Source of the DNA: Pseudarthrobacter oxydans
GTDB lineage: Bacteria; Actinomycetota; Actinomycetes; Actinomycetales; Micrococcaceae
DNA: 64,000 bases
Direction: 5' to 3'
Assembly: GCF_030812335.1 (NCBI RefSeq)
Contig: NZ_JAUSSN010000001.1
Coordinates: 372,001-436,000 of the forward strand
Shown: piece by piece, positions 58,021 to 64,000 of the stretch
Layout: each line of letters opens with the position of its first letter
Position numbering within the stretch: the first letter of the stretch is position 1
The notes under the pieces: generated by a model
Seen by the model: the letters and a program-made list of their open reading frames with translations, nothing else
Databases searched by the model: none
What the model was told of the DNA's origin: nothing
Made by a program: the position numbers and the translations under genes

Positions 58021-58580
58021 GCTTCACCTTCCGCAGCCTGGTCCCGGTGGCCGACGCGCCGCTCCTCCACTCATGGGTGACCCAGCCGTACGCCACCTTC
58101 TGGGACATGCTGACCTGCACCGTTGAGGACGTCGTGGAGGAGTATTCGAGGATCCAGTCCAGTGGCCACCACCACGCGCTGCTGGGGCTCGACGACGGCG
58201 TCCCCGCCTTCCTGACCGAGGCGTATCTGCCGGAATCATCGCCGCTGGCCGGCGTGTACGCCGTCCGGCCGGGTGACCTCGGGATGCACCTGCTGGTCGC
58301 CCCGCCGGCCGGTCCGCCCCGGCCCGGCTACACCACGAGGGTGATGGACGCCGTCCTGGAGCGGCTGTTCGCCGGCCCGGGCGTGGACCGCATCGTGGTC
58401 GAACCCGACGCCCGCAACACGAAAATCCACCTCCTCAACGCCCGGCTGGGTTTCCTGCCCGCCGGGGAGGTGGCCCTGCCCGGGAAGCAGGCCCTGCTCA
58501 GTTTCTGCACCCGGGAAGGCTTCCATGCCGCCCGCCTTGACCTTCATTCGTCCCCGACCCGCCAGGGAGCACCGCTATGA
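58017..58580 (+). CDS. desC: Siderophore acyltransferase (IucB/DesC-like GNAT)
   Basis: Acyl-CoA transferase of 187 residues that would acylate N-hydroxycadaverine with succinyl or acetyl groups. Family features are the SWVTQPYATFWDML-type start, GDLGMHLLVAPP, RVMDAVLERLFAGPGVDRIVVEPDARN and the NARLGFLPAGEV ending of AlcB/IucB-like GNATs. It is coupled at both ends by ATGA overlaps. Confidence 0.9.
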   Translation: MSFTFRSLVPVADAPLLHSWVTQPYATFWDMLTCTVEDVVEEYSRIQSSGHHHALLGLDDGVPAFLTEAYLPESSPLAGVYAVRPGDLGMHLLVAPPAGPPRPGYTTRVMDAVLERLFAGPGVDRIVVEPDARNTKIHLLNARLGFLPAGEVALPGKQALLSFCTREGFHAARLDLHSSPTRQGAPL

Positions 58581-60541
58581 CCATCGCTGACCTCGAATCC
58601 GTCCTGACCGCCGGCACCGCCACCGCCCACCTGACCCCGGAACGCTGGGCCGCCGCCAACCGGCACGTCATCCGCAAGGCGCTCGCCGAGTTCTCGCACG
58701 AACGGATCCTCACGCCGGAACTGCTCACCCCGGAGCCCACGCCCGAAGGGGCCGGGGGACTGTCGAGAACTGGTGCCCCGTGCCCTGCCGTTCCGGCGGA
58801 TCCCCGGGATCCCGCCCACTACCGCGTCACCAGCGACGACGGCGCCGTGGAATACCGGTTCACGGCCCGCAGACTCGAGCTGGACCACTGGTCCATCGCG
58901 GACACGTCCATCCGCCGCATCGAGGCGTGGGCATATCCCGACATGCCCACGCCAGGGGCTGAAGGAGGGGCATGTCCCGCGGGGCCGGGGGCTGAGCTTG
59001 ATGCCCTGCGCTTTGTCACCGAGTTCCGGGACACCCTGGGAATCCGCGAGGAGATGCTCCCGGTATACCTTGAGGAAATCAGCAGCACGCTCTCCAGTCA
59101 CGCCTACAAGCAGTGGCGCGGCCAGCCCTCGGCCGCGGAACTGGCAGCAGGCGTGACCGGCGGGGCCGACGCCGCCATCGATTTCCAGACCATCGAACGG
59201 AGCATGACCGAAGGCCATCCCTGCTTCGTGGCCAACAACGGGCGGCTGGGCTTCGGGATCGCTGACTACCGTGCGTTCGCCCCGGAGGCGGGAGCCCCCG
59301 TGCAGCTGGAGTGGATCGCGGTGCACCGGACCCAGGCCGTCTTCACGTCCGCCGAGGGCCTGACTTACCGCAACCACCTCGACGCCGAACTGGGGACGGC
59401 CGCCGTCGGGTACTTTGACGCCGAGCTCGGCGCCCTGGGCCTGGACCCGGCCGACTACTTCCTGATGCCGGTCCACCCGTGGCAATGGGACAACAAGCTC
59501 GCCGTGACCTTCGCCGCGGAACTGGCGCGCCAGCACATCGTGCATCTCGGAATCGGGGCGGACAGCTACCAGGCCCAGCAGTCCATCCGGACGTTCTTCA
59601 ACACGGCCTCGCCGGAGAAGTGCTACGTCAAAACGGCCATGTCCGTGCTGAACATGGGCTTCATGCGCGGGCTGTCGCCGCAGTACATGAAGGCCACCCC
59701 CGCCATCAACGACTGGCTCCAGAAACTGATCCTCAGCGATGCCACCCTGCAGCAGCGCGGGCTGAAACTCATCCGCGAGGTCGCCGCCATCGGTTACCAC
59801 AACGGCTACTACGAGGCCGCGGCGGCGAAGGAGTCGCCGTACCGGAAGATGCTGTCAGCGCTGTGGCGGGAAAGCCCGCTTCCGCTGCTGGCTGACGGGC
59901 AGCAACTGGCCACCATGGCGTCCCTGCTGCACGTCGACGCCGCGGGAAAACCGATGGTGTCCGCGCTGATCGAGCGTTCCGGATTGGAGCCGGCGGAGTG
60001 GCTGCGCCGGTACTTCGAGGCCTACCTCGTCCCGCTCGTCCACTGCCTCTACGCCTACGAGCTGGCCTTTATGCCGCACGGCGAGAACGTCATCCTGATC
60101 CTCGAGAACGGTGTCCCGGTCAGTGCCGTGATGAAGGACATCGCCGAGGAGATCGTCGTTATGGGTGACCGCCTGGAACTGCCCGACGAGATAGCCAGGA
60201 TCAAGGCCGAGATCCCGGACGAGGAGAAAGTCCTGGCCATCTTCACCGACGTCTTCGACTGCATCTTCCGTTTCCTCAGCGCGCTGCTGGAGGAAGACGG
60301 CCAGCTCAGCGGCGAGGAATTCTGGCGGACCGCCGCGGCCGTCCTGCGGACCTACCAGGGCAAGCACCCCGGGCTCGCGGACCAATTTGCCCGGCATGAG
60401 CTGTTCGCCGACGACTTCCCGCTGTCCTGCCTCAACCGGCTGCAGCTGCGCAACAACCAGCAGATGCTGGACCTGACCGACCCGTCCGGCGGGCTGCAGA
60501 TGGCCGGCCGGCTGCAGAACCCCCTGGCACGGTTCGCCTGA
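58577..60541 (+). CDS. desD: NRPS-independent siderophore synthetase (IucA/IucC, DesD-like)
   Basis: ATP-dependent synthetase of 654 residues that condenses and cyclises hydroxamate units. Core segments: EGHPCFVANNGRLGFG, LMPVHPWQWDNKL, YQAQQSIRTFFNTASPEKCYVKTAMSV, EVAAIGYHNGYYEAAA and the FhuF-like end FRFLSALLEEDGQLSGEE. Residues about 52-70 and 130-150 are loose Pro/Gly/Ala-rich insertions. It closes the operon; the likely product is a desferrioxamine-type siderophore. No uptake gene is adjacent within the window. Confidence 0.93.
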   Translation: MTIADLESVLTAGTATAHLTPERWAAANRHVIRKALAEFSHERILTPELLTPEPTPEGAGGLSRTGAPCPAVPADPRDPAHYRVTSDDGAVEYRFTARRLELDHWSIADTSIRRIEAWAYPDMPTPGAEGGACPAGPGAELDALRFVTEFRDTLGIREEMLPVYLEEISSTLSSHAYKQWRGQPSAAELAAGVTGGADAAIDFQTIERSMTEGHPCFVANNGRLGFGIADYRAFAPEAGAPVQLEWIAVHRTQAVFTSAEGLTYRNHLDAELGTAAVGYFDAELGALGLDPADYFLMPVHPWQWDNKLAVTFAAELARQHIVHLGIGADSYQAQQSIRTFFNTASPEKCYVKTAMSVLNMGFMRGLSPQYMKATPAINDWLQKLILSDATLQQRGLKLIREVAAIGYHNGYYEAAAAKESPYRKMLSALWRESPLPLLADGQQLATMASLLHVDAAGKPMVSALIERSGLEPAEWLRRYFEAYLVPLVHCLYAYELAFMPHGENVILILENGVPVSAVMKDIAEEIVVMGDRLELPDEIARIKAEIPDEEKVLAIFTDVFDCIFRFLSALLEEDGQLSGEEFWRTAAAVLRTYQGKHPGLADQFARHELFADDFPLSCLNRLQLRNNQQMLDLTDPSGGLQMAGRLQNPLARFA

Positions 60542-60563
60542 GGCCGCCCTCGACGCCGGAATC

Positions 60564-60643
60564 TCCCCACGTTTGAACTCGGCGCCCCGCGTTTCGTGCC
60601 GAATCGCCGGCGAGTACCGGCGTCGCTTGTTCAAAGGTGGGGA
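60564..60643. repeat. Spaced inverted repeat after desD
   Basis: TCCCCACGTTTGAAC (60564-60578) pairs with GTTCAAAGGTGGGGA (60629-60643), 14 of 15 bases, around a 50-base region that itself has CGCCGG/CCGGCG complementarity. It lies 22 bp after the desD stop and may be its terminator, or a copy of a dispersed intergenic element. No T-run follows. Confidence 0.5.
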
Positions 60644-60743
60644 AACCGCGCAGGCCGGCTTGCGGATTCCTGCCAGCCATTCCCACGGGGGCGGGTAGCC
60701 TCTATGGCGAGACCGTATGTCCCCGACCTAGGAGAACCCCGCC

Positions 60744-61484
60744 ATGGCTGCCGAAAGTCCGACCATCCTCGCGACCTCCGGTGGCTACAAACCGGGGGAG
60801 CGGACACGCCTGGAGTTCAACAAGCTGGTCCATTACGCCGTGGACCTGTCCGGGGTCACCGGGCGGGCGCCCAGGGTCGCCCACGTCGGCACCGCCAGCG
60901 GCGACCAGCGCTGGTTCAACAACGAAGTCAGCGAAGCGGGGAGCGTCGCCGGCTTCCAGCTCACGCATCTGAACCTGTTCACCATGCCCAACGTCGCCAA
61001 CGTCGAGGAATACCTGCTCGGCCAGGACCTCGTCTGGGTCAACGGCGGCTCCGTCGTCAACCTCCTCGCCGTCTGGCGCGCCCACGGGCTGGACTCGATC
61101 TTCCGGCGCGTCTGGGAAGCCGGGGTAGTGCTCGCCGGCGTCTCGGCCGGGTCCATCTGCTGGTTCAACGGCGGGACCACCGACTCGTTCGGTCCCGAGC
61201 TGCGCGCGGTGGACAACGGCCTCGGACTGCTTCCCTACGACAACGGGGTCCACTACGACTCCGAAGCCGCACGCCGCCCGCTCGTGCACCGCCTGGTGGC
61301 GGAGGGAGCCCTGGGCGAGACCCACTGCACGGACGACGGCGTGGGCCTGCTCTACCGCGGGACCGAACTGGTCGAGGCGGTCTCGGAAACTCCCGGCAAA
61401 GCCGCGTACCGGGTGCGGCTGGTCGACTCCGGGAACTCAGCTGCTGAACTGCTCGAGGAACGCCTGGAGCCGACCGGACTTTAG
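60744..61484 (+). CDS. Peptidase E-type serine peptidase (S51 family)
   Basis: Cytoplasmic 246-residue enzyme of the class-I glutaminase-like fold. GVSAGSICWFNGGTTD has the nucleophile Ser in a GxSAG elbow. LVWVNGGSVVNLL precedes it as in PepE, and DNGVHYDSEAARRP and GETHCTDDGVGLLYRG contain His and acidic candidates for the triad. Known members cleave Asp-X dipeptides or process cyanophycin (cyanophycinase). The ATG at 60744 follows TAGGAGAACCC. It converges with the next gene, without an operon partner. Confidence 0.85.
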   Translation: MAAESPTILATSGGYKPGERTRLEFNKLVHYAVDLSGVTGRAPRVAHVGTASGDQRWFNNEVSEAGSVAGFQLTHLNLFTMPNVANVEEYLLGQDLVWVNGGSVVNLLAVWRAHGLDSIFRRVWEAGVVLAGVSAGSICWFNGGTTDSFGPELRAVDNGLGLLPYDNGVHYDSEAARRPLVHRLVAEGALGETHCTDDGVGLLYRGTELVEAVSETPGKAAYRVRLVDSGNSAAELLEERLEPTGL

Positions 61485-61496
61485 GGCGGCGTTCCC

Positions 61497-62603
61497 CTAC
61501 CCCTGCGTCAGCCGGTAGCGCTCGATCTGCTTGAGCCGGCGCAGGAGGCTGTCGCGCCGCGGGTGCGGGACGGCGTCAGCCGGTTCGGCGGTGAGGTCGA
61601 TGTGCTTGGTGCCGTACTGCCAGAGCAGCAGGTCATCGAGCAGCCGGTCCGGGCCGGGGGAGTAGCGGTGGTCCAGGGCCCTGCGGACCTCCGTGATCCG
61701 GTTGGCGCTGAGCAGTCCGGCCAGCTGCATGGTCTGGTTCAGGCCGTGGGCGGCCATCAGCTCCGCGGCCCAGCCCCAGTCGTCGTCGACCTTCCGGTCC
61801 ACGTGCGGCAGCAGCGTGCGCCAGACATCGCGGATCCGGTTCGGGGTGAGCTGCGCGGCGCCTTCGCCGTCCATGTCCCAGTAGCTGCGGACCTCCTCGT
61901 AGCGTTCGTGCAGGTCAGCAAAGGCCCCTTCCACGGTTTCCAGCATGGCCGCCGTGGCAGTGAACTGGCGGTCGAAGTGCGGGGTCCAGGCGCGCGGATC
62001 CTCGGCTTTGAAGCGGATGTCGTGCTCGATCTCGCTCCAGGCGTGCGCGAACACGGTGCGGATCTGGCACTCGAAGAAATAGCTGCCGTTCGGCTGGACC
62101 TCCGGGTTGAAGGCCTGCTGGTACTCCTTGACGGCCTCGTTCTGGATGGTCCGCAGGATCAGGTGGCGGCTGGAGTAGCCGTAGGTCCCCGACTCGATGG
62201 AGCCGATGTCCTTCTCGCGGTCGCCGCGGCAGTCAAAGAGCTGGCGCTGGCGCTTGATCAGGTTGGCGACCACCGCGTTTTCCGCCGGCAGCTTCGTGAT
62301 CACCCGGATGCCCACCATGTCATTCAGGGTCCGGAACGGATCCGGGAACTTCAGCACCGGCGGGCCGCCCGGTTCCAGCGGCTCCTCGATGCGGGAGATC
62401 TTCTCGCGGAAGGATTCGACCGTCTTGGTGCGGCCGGTAACGAACAGCGGCGTCACCTCGGTGCCCTTGAGCATGCTCCGCAGCGTCAGCAGGACCTCGC
62501 GGGTGACCAGCTTCAGGGCAGGGCGCACCCGCTCGTAGAGTTCCACGTTCTCCTGCACGGACTCGCGCAGTTTCGGGTCCAGTCGATCCCAGTTGCTCGC
62601 CAT
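61497..62603 (-). CDS. RelA/SpoT-domain protein, possible small alarmone synthetase
   Basis: A 368-residue cytoplasmic protein with a RelA_SpoT nucleotidyltransferase domain at about residues 45-215: VTGRTKTVESFREKISRIEE, LNDMVGIRVITKLPAEN, ESGTYGYSSRHLIL and FFECQIRTVFAHAWSEIEHD, the core of (p)ppGpp synthetases. There is no HD hydrolase, TGS or ACT domain. The C-terminal 140 residues, with WGWAAELMAAHGLNQTMQLA and PGPDRLLDDLLLWQYGTKHI, are a helical extension of unknown role, longer than classic RelQ/RelP. Alarmone synthesis or a toxin-like transferase are both possible. Confidence 0.78.
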   Translation of the reverse strand: MASNWDRLDPKLRESVQENVELYERVRPALKLVTREVLLTLRSMLKGTEVTPLFVTGRTKTVESFREKISRIEEPLEPGGPPVLKFPDPFRTLNDMVGIRVITKLPAENAVVANLIKRQRQLFDCRGDREKDIGSIESGTYGYSSRHLILRTIQNEAVKEYQQAFNPEVQPNGSYFFECQIRTVFAHAWSEIEHDIRFKAEDPRAWTPHFDRQFTATAAMLETVEGAFADLHERYEEVRSYWDMDGEGAAQLTPNRIRDVWRTLLPHVDRKVDDDWGWAAELMAAHGLNQTMQLAGLLSANRITEVRRALDHRYSPGPDRLLDDLLLWQYGTKHIDLTAEPADAVPHPRRDSLLRRLKQIERYRLTQG

Positions 62604-62725
62604 GCATCCAGCTTACGGCCGGGGTACGACGGCGGAGGGGTGACACCCCCGCCCCGACCGGCCCGGCAACCCGGGCCGGTGCCGCCTTACGCCGTGCCGC
62701 GCAGCGGTCAAGGTAGGCTCCTCAC

Positions 62726-63619
62726 ATGGCTGATGTGCGGCGTCGGGCTTTGATCGCGGCCGCAGCGACGGTGACTCTGGGGGCAGTCACCGCCGCCTGT
62801 TCACCGGGCCCCAAGGAGGACACTGTGAAGCGGCATAGGTACAGCTACGGCGACGATCCCAGCCAGTGGGGGGAGCTCTTCCTGCCGGAGGCCGCCGTCA
62901 CCAAGGGCGTGGTGGTGGTCATCCACGGCGGCTACTGGCGCTCGCAGTACGGCGCGGAACTCGGCGAACCGCTGGCCAGGGACCTAGCGGCGCACGGTAT
63001 GGCCGCCTGGAACCTGGAGTACCGCCGGGCCGGCAACGGCGGGGGCTGGCCCCATACCTTCTCCGACGTGCTCGCCGGAATCGACAAGCTCGGCGACATC
63101 GCCACCGAACATGACCTCAGGCTCGACCGGGTCGTGGCGCTGGGACACTCCGCCGGCGGGCACCTTGCGGTCTGGGCTGCGGGACGGAGCCGCCTCTCCC
63201 AGCTCGGCGCCCCGGACGCTGACCGCCAGCTGCTGCGCAGGGACGACAAATGCGCAGTGCACCTGACCGGCGTCGTCAGCCAGTCGGGGGTGCTCAACCT
63301 CGCGGAAGCCGAACGCCTGAACCTTAGCAACGGCGCGGTCAGCAACCTGCTGGGGGGCTCCTCCGAGAAATACCCGAAACGGCATAAATATGCGGATCCG
63401 ATGAGCGCAGTGCCGTTGAAGGTCCCCGTTTATGCCGTCCACGGCACGGACGACGCCGACGTCCCCGCGAGCCTGTCCGACTCCTACACGGCGGCGGCCA
63501 AGTCCGCCGGTGCCCCGGTCCAGCTCCTGAAGGTCCCGGGCGACCATTTCGCCCTGATCGACCCGAAGGCCGCCGCCTACCGGAAGTGCCGCGAACTCGT
63601 GCAGCTTCTGCTCGGCTGA
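62726..63619 (+). CDS. Alpha/beta hydrolase lipoprotein
   Basis: A 297-residue exported esterase-like protein. The signal MADVRRRALIAAAATVTLGA ends in lipobox VTAAC (Cys25), with arginines that could allow Tat export. Motifs: VVVIHGGYWRSQYG (oxyanion hole HGG), VVALGHSAGGHLAVWAAGR with nucleophile Ser, AVHGTDDADVP with Asp and KVPGDHFALID with His. The pattern matches the BD-FAE / kynurenine formamidase-like group, but an extracellular location argues for a general esterase. TAGGCT lies six bases before the ATG without a ribosome site, a leaderless-type start. Confidence 0.83.
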   Translation: MADVRRRALIAAAATVTLGAVTAACSPGPKEDTVKRHRYSYGDDPSQWGELFLPEAAVTKGVVVVIHGGYWRSQYGAELGEPLARDLAAHGMAAWNLEYRRAGNGGGWPHTFSDVLAGIDKLGDIATEHDLRLDRVVALGHSAGGHLAVWAAGRSRLSQLGAPDADRQLLRRDDKCAVHLTGVVSQSGVLNLAEAERLNLSNGAVSNLLGGSSEKYPKRHKYADPMSAVPLKVPVYAVHGTDDADVPASLSDSYTAAAKSAGAPVQLLKVPGDHFALIDPKAAAYRKCRELVQLLLG

Positions 63620-63662
63620 AGCCCGTCCGCCGCGGCCGCCGCCCGGTGGTAGCGTGGCGCCT

Positions 63663-64000
63663 ATGCAAGTCGAAGTTCCCGAGGTTCCGCGCGCCCTGGC
63701 TTCGGGCGTCACCCGGTTCCTCCGCGTGGTCGCGCCGCGCCACCCGGCCCAGGTGATTGTGCTGGGCTTCGCCGCTGCCGTCGCCGTCGGGACCGGGCTG
63801 CTGCTGCTCCCGATGGCCAAGGCCAGCGGGGGCGGGGCCAGCCTGCTGGAGGCGCTGTTCACCGCCACCTCCGCCGTCTGCGTCACCGGCCTGATCACCG
63901 TGGACACCCCCGTCTTCTGGAGCAGCTTCGGCCAGGTGGTCATCCTGGTCCTCATCCAGATCGGCGGCTTCGGCGTGATGTCCTTCGGCACACTGCTCGG
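63663..64000 (+). CDS. TrkH/KtrB-type potassium transporter, partial
   Basis: The first 112 residues of a membrane K+ (or Na+-coupled) uptake protein, cut by the right edge. After a short N-terminus come helices PAQVIVLGFAAAVAVGTGLLL and the first pore loop SLLEALFTATSAVCVTGLITVD, with the TxSxxxxTG selectivity-filter pattern, then FWSSFGQVVILVLIQIGGFGVM. These are diagnostic for the TrkH/KtrB family. The ATG at 63663 lies shortly after TAGCGT, again compatible with a leaderless message. A TrkA/KtrA partner is expected beyond the window. Confidence 0.9.
   Translation, partial: MQVEVPEVPRALASGVTRFLRVVAPRHPAQVIVLGFAAAVAVGTGLLLLPMAKASGGGASLLEALFTATSAVCVTGLITVDTPVFWSSFGQVVILVLIQIGGFGVMSFGTLL

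Overview
The window is high-GC actinobacterial DNA whose gene content best fits an Arthrobacter/Pseudarthrobacter-like soil member of the Micrococcaceae. Supporting signs are strong G/C third-position bias, many GTG/TTG starts, starts lying six bases after a -10 box (leaderless-type), ATGA/GTGA operon overlaps, a mycothiol-type maleylpyruvate isomerase, a cre-type alkylphenol cluster, a desABCD-like siderophore operon and an HbpS/SenS/SenR-type locus. No rRNA, tRNA, CRISPR array, integrase or transposase was seen. Genus is inferred from gene content and style, not from a marker gene.

Layout. 1-3.3 kb: an MHS-type transporter and an M20 amidohydrolase, divergent from a double-domain Lrp/AsnC regulator. 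3.4-3.9 kb: three very small genes. 4.2-18.2 kb: a sialic acid / amino sugar island with a GntR regulator, nagB, nagA, nanE, nanK, nanA-type lyase, a four-gene Opp/Dpp-type ABC transporter (one gene is a permease-ATPase fusion), a DUF4862 gene and a sialidase without a signal peptide. Together they can release sialic acid and carry it through ManNAc, ManNAc-6-P, GlcNAc-6-P and GlcN-6-P to fructose-6-P. 18.3-21.6 kb: an ankyrin lipoprotein, an HbpS-like haem-binding protein and a divergent two-component system.

21.6-31.6 kb: creatinine and nitrogen metabolism: a cytosine-deaminase-like amidohydrolase, creatinase, IclR, PucR, an NCS1 permease and creatininase. Creatininase converts creatinine to creatine and creatinase converts creatine to sarcosine and urea. 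The block is interrupted at 22.9-24.4 kb by a low-GC scar with a DUF3846 gene and an aldehyde dehydrogenase relic. 31.9-34.8 kb: a CPBP-like membrane protein, and a MarR regulator with a DHA2 exporter.

34.9-52.1 kb is the most striking region. Gentisate dioxygenase, maleylpyruvate isomerase and fumarylpyruvate hydrolase (minus strand), an IclR regulator, an aromatic-acid transporter and 3-hydroxybenzoate 6-hydroxylase lie directly beside a gene set matching the Corynebacterium glutamicum cre cluster, which oxidises cresols through an aryl-phosphate. In order it holds an IclR regulator, P450, two-subunit phosphotransferase, SDR, ferredoxin, ferredoxin reductase, HD phosphohydrolase, aldehyde dehydrogenase and a small monooxygenase-fold protein. 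The juxtaposition suggests a complete route from m-cresol through 3-hydroxybenzoate and gentisate to pyruvate and fumarate.

52.1-64 kb: a DUF6919-like protein, a short LacI-type regulator, a decayed SulP STAS fragment with a 16-bp triplication, a small phosphatase, a double DUF1540 protein, a desferrioxamine-type siderophore operon behind an iron box, a peptidase S51, a RelA/SpoT-domain protein, an alpha/beta hydrolase lipoprotein and the start of a TrkH-type potassium transporter.
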